From: Parasitella parasitica
Taxonomy: Eukaryota > Mucoromycota > Mucoromycetes > Mucorales > Mucoraceae
Assembly: GCA_025201805.1 (NCBI GenBank)
Contig: MU619448.1
Span: 1-22,204 of the forward strand
Length of the DNA stretch: 22,204 bases
Direction of reading: 5' to 3'
Position 1 is the stretch's first letter; each line of letters starts with the position of its first letter. Position numbers and translations under genes: made by a program. Positions 9,716-20,632 of this stretch are shown piece after piece. A model generated the notes under the pieces. The model made no database searches. It was not told the origin of the DNA and saw nothing but the letters and a program-made list of their open reading frames with translations.

Positions 9716-9784
9716 TTTATATTGAATTTTTAATTGAGATAAACCAAAAGAAAAAGAAAAAGGACTTTTGTAGGTTTTTCTTGT

Positions 9785-9792
9785 TATAAATA
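9785..9792 (-). promoter_or_regulatory. Possible TATA-like element of FOX2
   Basis: The minus strand reads TATTTATA, with 69 nt between it and the FOX2 ATG. The sequence is a weak TATA variant; the distance agrees with the other genes here. Confidence 0.3.
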
Positions 9793-10276
9793 AATACGGA
9801 ATACCTATAAAGCAATAAAGCTTTCACATGAAAGTGGAAGATATTCCAACCAATCATCATGTGATATTGTAAGCATCCAATATCCTGAATACATCTTCGC
9901 CCTTGCTTCTTGATTGAGTGTATAGGCGTGTTTTTTAAAAATTCAATCAGCAATACTGGTGTGTAGGTCTACCACGAACTACTTTCCTTTTCCTTGAGCC
10001 GTTGTATTCGGCAATTCAGCAGTGGGATGCATAGTTTCTCCGCTGAATGAATATAATGGGCCATACACGATGACTAAACTGCATTTATGTATCCCCACAT
10101 TATGGAATTTCCCATCTACGTAATTGAATCAAGAAACAATTCACATCATTTTGATGAGCTACAGCTGTGTATTCTGCCATCATTGCCCCTTTATTTATTC
10201 ATACAAGGCAACTTTTATGCAATCCATGAATAATACGAGATTGTTTGGCTCTTTTGCAGAGGAATCAATCTTGTTA

Positions 10277-10327
10277 CACCAAGAATCATTCTTCACATGA
10301 TCCTTTCTTGTTCATTTATTCTTGGTG
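10277..10327. repeat. Perfect 10-bp inverted repeat, 31-nt loop
   Basis: CACCAAGAAT at 10277-10286 is the exact reverse complement of ATTCTTGGTG at 10318-10327. It lies about 560 bp upstream of the FOX2 ATG. Confidence 0.6.
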
Positions 10328-10970
10328 ATGTATTTAGCCGGTGAATGCACACAACAATAGCGGAGTCATCTCGACATAGTGCCTGAAAAGAGTAACATAC
10401 AAATATAAATGAAAAGCTAAAGTGTGATACCACAGTGTATCTGTTCAATTCCGAAGGAAATTAATCCGAAAGGATGATGCCAGTGTGAGAAAATATTTCA
10501 GTCTATTAATGTGCATGCCAAAACTATGTACCTCTATGTTGCACCAGCCAAAGTCCTCTACTAAATTTGAAAAGTTTCAAAATTACAACAGAATTCCATT
10601 CCATAAAAGTTAATGCTACAGTCTGTTGTATTTAAATTTGCAGATTATAAGAAACATGCATACGAACAAAAGTCTCTGAAGGATTGTCAATTGAAACGAA
10701 GGGTTACTTAAAGACGTTATCTAGTCGATTTTTTATGATACAAGAACTTTATCAATATAACATAGCTCATAGACAAGCAAGTAAGTAAAGTGAAACAGCT
10801 AGAGTTCCTCAAATATGAGATGTTGCAAATGGTATGACCTCGAGAGCCATTTATATGTAGCTTCACTTTTATTTGAGTAAATATTAGCACGTTCCTTTTG
10901 CAGGCATCTCGTTTTATAAAACACTTTTCAAGGCAAAATCGAATTACTATTCGATAAAAAAGTTTGAAGC

Positions 10971-12590
10971 TTAAAAAATGTGTTTTATTTGGTAGAGTTT
11001 GTCTATAAACCGAAACGGCCCAACAGCTGATGGTCTTGATAGTAAAAATCAAGGCAATTGTTTTCCAGAAAGCCTGGTTAGCGCCAGACATTTCAGTGGA
11101 ACCTCACTTTCCACATCACCCTCACGAGAAGCAACAAGAAAAGAACCGCCATGAATGAGATGATGAGCAGTGAATTGTTTTGCGAGACTTACGGCAGAGA
11201 AGTGCATGTTCATAAGCAAAATTTCTTCACGTATGAACTTGTTAAACTGTTCATTATGTTCGGTTTCATAATGCACAGCTAGGCCAAAACGACGAATGTC
11301 ATCCATCAAATGATGCAGGAAATGAGCTTTGGGAGCAGTTGATGCGAAGCAAGGCTCAATCTTATAACAAGTGCTGATACAGTAGTTATCGATCTCCAGA
11401 CAGATGTCACTTAACTCAGTCGTGAGGCTATCGACTCTTCACAAATATTCATCAAGATGGTTATGTATACTACGCATGTACAGCAAAGAAGACAAAGAAC
11501 CAATAATCTCAAAACATTTTGTGGTCAAATTGAGCAGAGGGTCAGCTTCAATATCAAGAGTACTTCTCAGGCACATCGGCAAGATTTAAACCAATTTCTT
11601 GAAATCACGGCCAACAATAGAGCCATTATATCTCATAAGAGATCGAAAAGTTCTGGAATATGCTTTGCAACTATGGTACTTGGTAAAAGCAGCCTGAAGT
11701 CTGTTCTTGTCAGAAGTAGAAGAAAGCACGTTTTTCCACAGAAAGACAACCATGAATTTGGCAATTCCCAAAGGCAAAGTATGAAGCAGTTCAATAGGTG
11801 TGTCGTTGGTCGGATCAAACGCGCTCAGTCGCAAGAGATGCTCGCTATCATTTGTCTTACAGCTGGATGAGTCCTGGATTCGCTTAAGCGTCGTACGATC
11901 AGCAACTTGACCAACTTCGACTAGATAAGCCTTTGTTCTTGGAAGACAAGAATGCACAATGGGGTCTAAGAGCTTCATTGGATCAGTTTCCCATGCTACC
12001 CCATGTTGTGCTCTTGCATTCTTTTTCAGTCGTGGATTTGGATTAGCAGTATGGCAGATAATTAGTTATCCACGTGAAATGAGTAAAAAAGGAGTACCAA
12101 CAAGAACACGCTTATGGTGAGCTATAGAATAAACCTTATAGCAATTTCCAAGGACTAGTAAGTCATCAACTAAAGGAGAAAGCGTGTCATAGTCGTCAAA
12201 GTTTCAAGTATTAATTTTGGGAACCTCTTCTATCGAAAGAAAGAACCACAAGAGTCATCAAGTGGGTATCGAAGCTACTATATTGCTTAGATAAATTGTA
12301 AGACGTATCACCAGGAAATAGCTGATATTACTTCCATCCTCCGTATCGACAAAATCGCCAACCCAGATATCGAGGGTGCCATGAGTATGTACTGGGCTAT
12401 AAATTAATCTGCCATTTGTCATCTATCTGAAGATTTGTGGCTTCATGTGGAGTGAATTAAGCATCAACTGTACTAACGCTGGGGAATTAACAGAATCAGC
12501 CATTAGAATATCGATGTATTTGAGGGGAATTGGTTCATGAAAACAGTGTTTTGAATATCGCAAGGTAGTTTCCAATTTATCAGAAATGAG
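10971..12590 (-). pseudogene. Decayed fungal mobile-element-associated protein
   Basis: One minus-strand frame can be followed from about 12590 to 10971 with recognisable protein on both sides of each stop. In-frame stops fall at 12423-12425, 12258-12260, 12255-12257, 12204-12206, 12066-12068, 11586-11588, 11439-11441, 11049-11051 and 10971-10973; no frameshift is needed. Landmarks are HGTLDIWVGDF near 12350-12390, DTPIELLH at 11781-11804, GRDFKKL just before 11588, and HLMDDIRRFG ending at 11283 followed by ETEHNEQFNKF. I recall these landmarks, in this order, from a high-copy family of hypothetical proteins in mushroom and mucoralean genomes, thought to belong to mobile elements; its class is unclear to me. 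No terminal repeats or target-site duplication were found. Several stops could come from C-to-T changes of CAA, CAG or CGA codons, but this cannot be proven from one copy. Confidence 0.75.
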
Positions 12591-13009
12591 AAACAATTTT
12601 TATGAGAAAAAATTATAGTTTATTATATACTTTATATACAAATGGATATGGGACAGTGGTGTGAGGATGATATTAAGATCGGGAGATAGGATAGATTGTA
12701 TCTCTCCAAATGTCATGCCACGTTCAATGTCTTGACGGATTGGTTTCAGGCTGACATACTATGATGTTGGGAAGAATATCCAGCGGGTACTTTGTTGGAT
12801 TTTTAATACGGTGGAATTTGATGTAGAACTATGAAATGCCATATAATCACAACACGGAATAGCCTAAGATATTTTGGTCTTTGTCTGAGTTGCAGATATG
12901 TAGCGTATTTAGCAATAGAAGAACAATTTAGTACATGTATTTATATAATCTTGTATTTACAAGGCCTCTCCTTCTCCTGTTTTGTTGGTTTATTTCACAC
13001 ATACAAAAC
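12591..13009. other. Intergenic region between two relics
   Basis: AT-rich sequence without recognisable coding content. It may include the lost 5' part of the F-box gene, because short open frames run into the F-box fragment from about 12935, but none has identifiable content before 13010. Confidence 0.5.
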
Positions 13010-13275
13010 TTTCCTACAGAAGTTTTACTTGGTGTATTTCAGCACCTACCAATGTATTGTCAAGGCAATGTTCATGTGTTTGCAGGTCACGGTACCCTGC
13101 TGCTCGTTCTTTTATTGATGTTGATGCAAACAATGTCCAGCTTAATAGCTATCTTTCTGCTAGACGTCCCATTCGATTACTCAAAACCCTAGCCGTGGTC
13201 GATACATACGCCAGTTGTCTTTCAGCCTGTCAGGCAGTCCATTTAAAGAGCCAATCTCGAAAAACGGATTTCTGA
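13010..13275 (+). pseudogene. F-box gene fragment with a frameshift
   Basis: From 13010 one frame reads FPTEVLLGVFQHLP, a textbook first half of an F-box (the Skp1-binding motif of SCF ubiquitin ligase adaptors). At about 13045-13056 the meaningful reading passes to the next frame, which continues VLSRQCSCVCRSRYPAA and then FIDVDANNVQLNSYL, resembling the second half of an F-box and the start of the following region in large mucoralean F-box families. It stops at 13273-13275, far short of a full F-box/LRR protein. I see no splice sites that would join the two frames cleanly, so a small indel is the simplest explanation. The family call rests on the motif only. Confidence 0.55.
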
Positions 13276-13590
13276 CCATCATGGAATGATGTCCAAATTT
13301 TGTCGAACTCGAGTTTACGTACGTTAATCTGATAGTAGGTCATGTAGATAACAATGTACAAGTCTATATATATTAATAAAGCAAAAATATGTGTTCAGAC
13401 TGAGAATTGTTAATAGTGACATCTAGCAAAGATTAACATTAAGAAAGTATGTGATATATTTTATTGAAGCTTTTTTTTTCTAAATACAAAAAACGTATGG
13501 ATACGGTGAATAAGGGAAAATAGGATTAAAAAACGTGAATAGATATTACGTTAAACGATGCATCTATTTGAAAATGCGGATACTAGGAAA
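13276..13590. other. 3' flank of SCP160
   Basis: AT-rich intergenic sequence with homopolymer A and T runs. It probably contains the 3' UTR of the multi-KH gene on the minus strand. No gene is seen. Confidence 0.6.
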
Positions 13591-16491
13591 TTACTCTTCG
13601 TTGGTAGCAGCAGTGGCAGCGGCAGCGGCTTCCTTTTCAGCCTTCTTGGCTTCTCTAGCAGCCTCTTTGGCAGCATCTCTAGCTTCTCTAGCAGCCCTTT
13701 CCTCGGCTCTTCTTTTATCTTCAGCAGCACGCTTCTCCTCGTATTCCTTGTGCTTTTGTTCTTTTTCTTGTCTCTTTTCTTGTTCTTCCTTTTCATATTC
13801 ATAAAGCTCCAAGAGCTCTTCCTTGGCAGATTGAGCATCTTTCTTACCGCCACGAACGGTAATCTCATCAGGGTTAGTTGGAGAGGAAGAAGCGGGGGTT
13901 TCATCACCACGGTTGCCTGATCTAGGAAATTTGATAAACACGTTGTACTTGTCTTCGAGCTTCTTAACATAACGACCACTGGGGCCAATCAAGAAACGAT
14001 GGAATGCCTTGGGCACCTTCAAAGACAAAGTGACTTGATCAGCCAGGTTGGAAATTTGTGAGTTAATGCGATCCTTGGCAGCTTCTACATTAATCTTGGG
14101 ACCTTGAATGACAACCTTTACAGGGGCAGCATTCTTCTTGTCTTTCTTGGAGGCAACAAGCTTTTCTTCAGATTTGTTGTTCTCTCCAATATCAACCTTC
14201 ACACCAAGGTCATCCTTAAGTTTATTGATGTGAACACCGGCCTTACCAATGATATGAGCAGAAAAATTGGCAGGGATAAAGAATTCAGCACTAAATGGCT
14301 TGGAGAAATCAACCTGTTGGGCAGCATCGAAAGCCTTTTGCAAAGAAGTCATAACCCGGTTGACATCTTGGCTGAGGCCACGAACCTCAACCTTTTCGTT
14401 GGGACCGAAACGAATGATAGCATCCGATTCACCGATAATGGCGTTCAAAGTGGTACCTTTAGGGCCACGAAGAGCATCGTGGAACTCAACAGGGATCGAG
14501 GTAGTCTTGGAAATGTAATCAGAAGAATCGGCAGCAATCTTCTTCAATGCAGCAGAGGCATTTTCAAGAGAGGCCTTGGCAGCGGCCTTGTCGTCGCCAC
14601 CATAAATAAGTAAGATGGTAGTAGAGTTCTCTTTTTCATTAGGAACAGAAATGGTGACATTGTTGGTAGATTGAATGCGGTCGATAGCAGCACGTTGGCT
14701 AGAAAGAATGTATTGATGGAGATAAGATTCAATGTCGACAGAGCCAAAAACCTCAGGAGTCAGTTCGCGAACAATGTTGGAAATAGCTAATTGAGCAAGA
14801 GCAGCATCCTTCTCAACCTTACTAACAAATTCGAGATTGACGGCCTTCTTGAGTTCATCATATTGAGGTACACCGACTTGGACGTTGTGGTCATTCTCAA
14901 TCTTTTTGATACTGTTTTTGACCACCAAGTACTGGAGGGCAGATCGAGCATGCTTCAAGGCATCCTTCCCAGAAGATTTGTAGCTTTCAGACAAATCAAG
15001 TACACTGACATGAACAGCGCGAGCCTTTTCCATGACAACAGTCAAACCCTTAACCAAATCAGCTTCAGGGCCACGAATAGTAACATTCTCGGAAGGATCA
15101 TCGAAAGGAGGAAGCTCAACCGTACAGTTGGATTCAGCCAAAATTTCCTTGAGAGTCTCACCATTCTTACCATACAGATACTTATGCTGACGCTTAGGAA
15201 TGCTAATAGCTACAGTGCGGCTGGTGTTTGCGATATTGTCATAAATCTTCTCCAGAGCCTGCTTGGCTAATTGAATTTTCTCTTTATCGCCGGTGATAGA
15301 AATAGCCGTTACACGGTTAGTATTGCCATCCACAATCACAGCAGGGATATGGATCTTGACATCGAACTCCTCTTCCAACTTTTTGATGTTGTTGTTTTGA
15401 GGACCAGCAAGGAAGAGGTAAAACCTGCTATCCAAGTTGTCAATTTTGATAGTTTGTTTGGCGGCCTAAAATGACAGAAAACATGAATATCACACACACA
15501 CTCTCCCTCGCTCTCTCCAACAATGTTACACATTAGTGATTTCGTACCTTTTCGCCAACAATCTTTTGAATTTCTTCCTTGGCAATTCTGATGCCTTGAG
15601 CATCACCTACAATAGTAACGCTTACACTTTCATCTGAATCTTCGTTATGAACAAATTCTTCGTCGTCCTTGCGAGGAAAGTTGATACGAGTGTTGGATTT
15701 GGCTTCGATTTGCTTGAGATTGGCGCCCTTAGCACCGATGATGAAACGACGCGTGTTGGCAGGAACAGTGATATCTTCAGTAATCTATCAAATCCGATGT
15801 CTAAATGCCTAAATTTCTTTCTCCTCGCCCTTTATTTGCAACTTACTTTAATGACAAGACCAGCAATTAATTCTCTCTTGGCTCTAGCAACGTCAGCAGG
15901 AGAACCCTGGATAACAAAACTGGTTGTACCAGAACGGTTGGTAGAAGCAATAATGGTGGTGCCTGTCTCTTGAATGACCTTTTGGATGATATTGCTACTA
16001 TTAAAACCAAGAGGAGTGTTTGGCATGTTGGCAATTTGTTGGCTAGCAGGCAAGCCGAGAACATCAGTAACTTGGGTAGCGCCAGACTTCTTCTTTGAAC
16101 TGCCAGAAGCGGGAGCCATAGGTCTTGAGGGAGAGGAAGCAGGAGCCTTGACGCGAGAAGCATTAGAGGAGAACCAAGTGCTGGCAACAGGAGGGCAGGG
16201 AGAAGCAGACAGAGAAGGGAAAGCAGACTCAGAGTTCAAATCAAGTTCCTTCTTGGATTCAGGTTCTTTCTTGGGAGCAGACATATAAGTAGGTTTACCA
16301 ATGGGAGTAGGAAAATCACCAGCTATAAGAGGCTCATAGCTAGAATTATCCATCAAAACAACGGGATCATTAGGAGAAGGAGCAAAAGAATCTTGTTCAG
16401 CTTGTAGAGTTGATGGGTTGGCGGCCTGAGCGTGGAGAAGAGCTAATTTAGCAGCAGGAGACAAAGTATCCAAAGATTCGTTTGAAGTCAT
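13591..16491 (-). CDS. SCP160: Scp160/vigilin-type multi-KH RNA-binding protein (918 aa)
   Basis: Three exons on the minus strand: 16491-15847, 15784-15548 and 15465-13591 (2757 nt; introns 62 and 82 nt, all phase 0). The N-terminal 150 residues or so are Ser/Pro/Ala-rich and probably disordered. At least five KH domains keep the RNA-binding GxxG loop: GAKG 232-235, GKNG 393-396, GPKG 628-631, GKAG 701-704 and GPSG 788-791. Further KH-like units near residues 170, 310, 474 and 548 have lost it (for example GPQN at 315-318). Residues 850-918 are a highly charged K/E/R/A helix, likely coiled coil, ending TNEE. Yeast Scp160 and animal vigilin bind mRNA and polysomes at the ER and affect translation and chromosome ploidy. 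Yeast Scp160 is about 1,200 residues with 14 KH units, so this protein is shorter. It is divergent from ALG10. Confidence 0.9.
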
Positions 16492-16823
16492 AGTTTAGAA
16501 GAAGCAGGAAGCGAGAGTTGTACCGTGTTGTGATATGAGAAAAAGCAGCTTTTTTTTTTTATTTTTATAAAGATACGCTAATGATTTCTTTTCTGAATTT
16601 TTTAAATGGAAATTGTCAAAGGAAAGAAAGAGCAAAGAGCTGTGGACCCTTCGAAAATGGAGGGATAAACTGCTGTCTTTTTTGCCCTTTCAATTTCTGG
16701 CCAATGATACACTTACAGAACTATTGTAACGTGTGTGTTCGAAAGTAACTTGATGGACTTTTAATCAGGACACTGGCGTGTTCACACTCGACTTTTTTTG
16801 TTTTGGATTGTGCGTATTATATC
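16492..16823. promoter_or_regulatory. Divergent SCP160/ALG10 promoter region
   Basis: Only 332 bp separate the two start codons, so both promoters must lie here. On the minus strand TATAAAAA (16562-16569) has 70 nt between it and the SCP160 ATG, next to a T-run. No comparable element is clear for ALG10. No other gene is present. Confidence 0.6.
16562..16569 (-). promoter_or_regulatory. Probable TATA box of SCP160
   Basis: The minus strand reads TATAAAAATA here, beside a T/A homopolymer tract typical of nucleosome-poor fungal promoters. Distance to the ATG at 16491 is 70 nt. Confidence 0.45.
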
Positions 16824-18548
16824 ATGCTATTCTTCGTACTGCATATAGCCAATCTACTGGTAACAGCACAGTTTATTGATAACAAAGTGCCTAAGCCTTA
16901 CATGGTAAGAGAAGAAAAGCAAAAAGAAAACCGCCATCTCACTTTCTTGTCACTACATTAGGACGAAATTTTTCATGTACCTCAGGCACAGCAATACTGC
17001 CGTGGTGATTATTATACATGGGATCAAAAACTAACAACCCCACCAGGATTGTAAATGATGGCTTACTTTTAGCTTGTATGAATTTACTCTCATGCCATCT
17101 GTTCGTTAGATACATTGCCAGCAATATAATAGCATGGATTGGCAGCTTGTTCAGCTTCGATCTCTGTACTGTAAATTCATTGCGTTTCACAAATATATTG
17201 TTTTCAATTGGATTGTATTTAGTTTTGGTTTCCTTGGTAACGACATTGTATCCAGCAACAAAAAATTGCTCAAATACGAAGTTGTATGCATTGACATTAG
17301 CATGGTTTCCAATTGGTTTCTTTTACAACTTTTTATACTATACTGATCCTGGTTCAACTTTTTTGGTGCTGCTATCCTATTTACTGGTAAAAAAAAAGAG
17401 ATATACTATATCTGGTCTTGTAGGCATGGTTTCATTAGCATTTCGTCAGACAAATGTAGTCTGGCTTTGCCTATTTATGGTGGTGACCATCATTGATACA
17501 CTTTCAAATATCGGCGATAGTAAGAAGAATGATAATACAGGCGTACGTTTCTATAATCCAAAATGCTCATCTATTCAGCAGCCATGTAAGTACCTATGGA
17601 ATCAATAGAAATCGTTGATTTATTCTAAAACGTCAAAACAGCTGAAATGTTTCGGTCTATCTACAGTTTGACTATTAACACGCTCAAGAATATCAAGACT
17701 ATCTTACCAAACATTGCAACTTTTCTCTTGGGGATTGCCTCGTTTGCCGTATTTTTGATATGGAATGGCGGCATCGTCTTAGGTGATCGCTCAAACCATG
17801 CTGCTGGTCTGCATTTTCCCCAAATATTCTACTATTCTTCGTTTTTATCTTTTTTTGCTGCTCCATGGACATTGTCTTGTGCTCCTGTCCTGAAATTATT
17901 CGGTATCAAAAGGTAAATTGTCCCCATTGTTTGCTACAGCAGTAACTTGATCTGAACGGACTGTTATTAAGCTTAATCTATGGTGCTGCGTCGACTTTGA
18001 TTGCCTTGTTTCTTGTGTATAAATTCACGTAACGTATACATCTATCCTGATGAGCAGCCAAAAGTACTAAACGTTTATATACTAGACATGAGCACCCATT
18101 CATCTTGAGTGATAATAGACATTACACTTTCTACGTATGGCATAGAGTCTACAAACGTCATTGGATTGTGCGTTATGGATTAGCGCCTGTATATACAGTG
18201 AGTGAGTTTTTGAATATTCGAGCATTTTGTACGTATAAAATTTGTTGGATTTAGTCAGCTAGAAAACTCAACATATTTATAGCCGAACATACAAGCTTTC
18301 TTTTGGCATTGGGTTACTTTGTGGCACTTATGCTCTCCTTGGTCCCGTCTCCCTTACTTGAATTTCGATATTTCATCATTCCATTCTTATTCTATATGGT
18401 GCATATACCACCTCCCACTCAAATGATGCGAGCTGTTGTTGGTTTAGGCTTATATCTATCAATTCACGTTATCACTGTCTATCTTTTTGTATACAAACCA
18501 TTCATATGGACAGATCAACCAGACCGATTGCAAAGATTTTTGTGGTAA
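16824..18548 (+). CDS. ALG10: ALG10 alpha-1,2-glucosyltransferase (459 aa)
   Basis: Seven exons: 16824-16904, 16962-17050, 17110-17585, 17642-17912, 17972-18028, 18086-18197 and 18255-18548 (1380 nt). The six introns are all 56-59 nt. Family landmarks appear in order: [15 protein letters not shown] (26-40), TPPGLY (53-58), LRF before [12 protein letters not shown] (133-136), FRQTN (168-172), [22 protein letters not shown] (from 328) and [10 protein letters not shown] near the end. The protein is rich in hydrophobic spans and is a polytopic ER membrane protein. It adds the third, terminal glucose from dolichyl-phosphate-glucose to the lipid-linked oligosaccharide, the last step before N-glycan transfer. 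Length is close to animal ALG10. Intron 2 is set by restoring PGLY across the junction; a nearer AG would leave a 22-nt intron. The gene converges on SNW1. Confidence 0.93.
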
Positions 18549-18656
18549 AAGGAAAGATTACACTATATAGATTTCTGATTTTATTTAGAGATATTTATTC
18601 ACTACTACTGACGACATCGAACTATAAAAAAAAATTGATAGCGATACTTTAATGAA
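18549..18656. other. Short convergent 3' intergenic region
   Basis: Only 108 bp lie between the ALG10 and SNW1 stop codons. Both transcripts must end here or overlap at their 3' ends. The sequence is AT-rich with an A-run near 18627. Confidence 0.7.
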
Positions 18657-20632
18657 TTATCGCTTGCGTCTCTCATCATCACTATCATCATTGTCTTCAC
18701 GAACTCGTTTACCCTTCTTTGCCTTGTTTAAAAAGGTATCCAAACCGAAAACATCTTTATCGACCTTCTTTGGTTGACCCAATGTTTCCTTTTCAAATTC
18801 GACAGGTCCGCTAGAGCTCTCTCCACCTTCGGTACCTTGGAATCCTTTACGAACGCCAAACTTATCTTGCTTGATAGATCTTTCGAGATCCTCAGCATTG
18901 GCACTACCCAAAACTTCAGATTCATTGTTGTCGCCTCTGAATCTGTATATAGATGACCCAGACTGATTGAACAATGGTTTGTCGTAAGTGTTATATGCTA
19001 TTGAAGACATGGATTGTTAACGTCTGAATAAAGGTCCGCCTCATAAGAAACTTCTTACCATCGTCATCCTTAAAGCCAGAGCCTATACCCTCGGATTGAT
19101 TGAATAATCTTGCATCATACATGCTCTCTTTACTTAACGATGGTTTAGCTAAACCTAGCGCAATTTTTTCAGAGATATCACGACCTGATTCTCTGTAGAA
19201 TTTGATGAGCACAAGAAATTTCACTGCTATACATAAACAACTTACCGAGCAAGATGCTTTGCCTTTGCTTCTGTGCCCATTTTACTCATACGCATTTCTC
19301 TTTGCCTTTGCTTTTGACGATCATGTCTTAATTGATCACGCTCCCTTGCTTTTTCTTCGTCGCTATCTTCAACAGCACGTCTAGCGGGAGAGTCATCTTC
19401 GCTATCTGATTTATTGGATCCTGATTCGTCAGAGCTGTCATAATTTACCATGAGAGACGATGCGGAAGGTCTATTAGTCTGGGCAGATACAGAATCAGCC
19501 GATGAAGATGGTTTGAATCCAGCTCGTTCTTCACGAGCCTTTTGTGCCAGTTGTCGTAGTTTATCCTCTTCCGCTTCCTTTTGTTTTTGTGCTAATTTTT
19601 GTTGCATCAAGTTTCTTTGTCTTACTTCATCACGAGCATGTCTATCGGCAGCATACAATGCTTCAGAAAATTTAGCAAAGTTATCGTTGATTGTTAATTC
19701 TTGAAGTCCACGGCCATCAGCAGCTAAACGTTTATCGAGTGGAATGGTATAACCTTTGGTATTCTTCCAATTAGAAACACAGGGAGGGATGACCCATTCG
19801 GCTTGTTCTTTTGCTGTTAATTTACGAGGAGGTGAATGCATGACTGGGGCTGGAGGCGATGGTGGACCACGAGGAACTTTTTTATGTAAATGGCTGGGAG
19901 GCTCCATAGGGTCGATGGGCGCATCAACCATACGAATAATTCTTTGTTTAGCTCCAGAGTTATGTCCTTCACCCGCTTGACTTTGCGAAGGTGTATAGCG
20001 AATGTAAGTAGGATCTTTGTTGGTGCCACTGCCATTAGGTGGCCCGACGTTCTTGGGCTGCAGTGCTTTGATCTTGGAATTTACAATCTTTTCGAGCGCT
20101 AATCTTGTCTTTTCAGCAACACTTTGAACTTCTTCTTCGCCAGGTCTATCCATTACTAATTTGTCGACATCCATATCCTTGCGTTGATTGATGGGGACCA
20201 TATCCTTATAAGAGCTGTGAATAATACGATCATCGCTATGGCCTTGTCTAGCGATAGCATCGTACTTGACGTTGCCGTCTTCATCCACCTGCAATGTCAA
20301 AGCTCCTCCTTTACGATCAGCAGATGCTTTCTTATCTTTACGGCCCATATCCAAAGGATACTGTGCGATATGAATTTCAGGAAATGCGCCACCATTGCCG
20401 AAATCTTCAGCTACTCGAGGTCTAAAGCTTTTACGCTGACCATAGGGTGGAATTCTGCTTTGAGCTGACTTGGTGATGAGCTGACTGATCTGTTTTTCCA
20501 ACTGGGGCTCAGCTGAGGGTGCTGAATCCAATGTTTGACGAGGTTTTGGTAAAAGACTATAGTTTAGTTTTAGTTTGTATTTCATAAGAGGCATGTTTGT
20601 CAGGGCATCCTTTACCTGGAAAGTGAAGCCAT
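18657..20632 (-). CDS. SNW1: SNW1/Prp45 spliceosome and transcription co-regulator (600 aa)
   Basis: Four exons on the minus strand: 20632-20616, 20556-19246, 19192-19059 and 18997-18657 (1803 nt; introns 59, 53 and 61 nt). The first exon encodes only MASLS plus two bases. It is chosen because it joins to SLLPKPRQ as in SNW proteins; an in-frame ATG at 20681 would read an unlike N-terminus through the intron. PPYGQRKSFRPR starts near residue 42 and GGAFPEIHIAQYPLDMGRK follows. The SNW domain spans about 134-294 with SNW itself at 267-269 inside PPCVSNWKNTKGYTIP. A charged helical region and acidic serine stretches follow, and the C-terminus has GLDTFL and a basic KGKR end, as in human SNW1. 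The protein is a core component of the activated spliceosome (Prp19-related complex) and a nuclear co-regulator. It is longer than human SNW1 (about 536 aa), mainly in linkers. Confidence 0.95.

Larger units (their letters stand above)
9716..10970. other. FOX2 upstream region, no gene seen
   Basis: About 1.25 kb between FOX2 and the mobile-element relic. I see a weak TATA-like element near FOX2, a CCAAT at about 9849 and a perfect 10-bp inverted repeat at 10277-10327. A 124-codon minus-strand frame (10717-11091) runs across the end of the relic in another frame and has no recognisable content. No tRNA or conserved RNA was recognised. Confidence 0.55.

Noticed and set aside
10717-11091. 124-codon minus-strand frame at the 3' end of the mobile-element relic
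   Set aside because: It overlaps the relic in a different frame and becomes low-complexity hydrophobic sequence with no motif; the relic's own frame carries the recognisable residues.
15466-15547. CA/GA-rich tract in SCP160 intron 2 as a regulatory element
   Set aside because: It is a short simple-sequence run in an 82-nt intron; nothing beyond composition supports a function.
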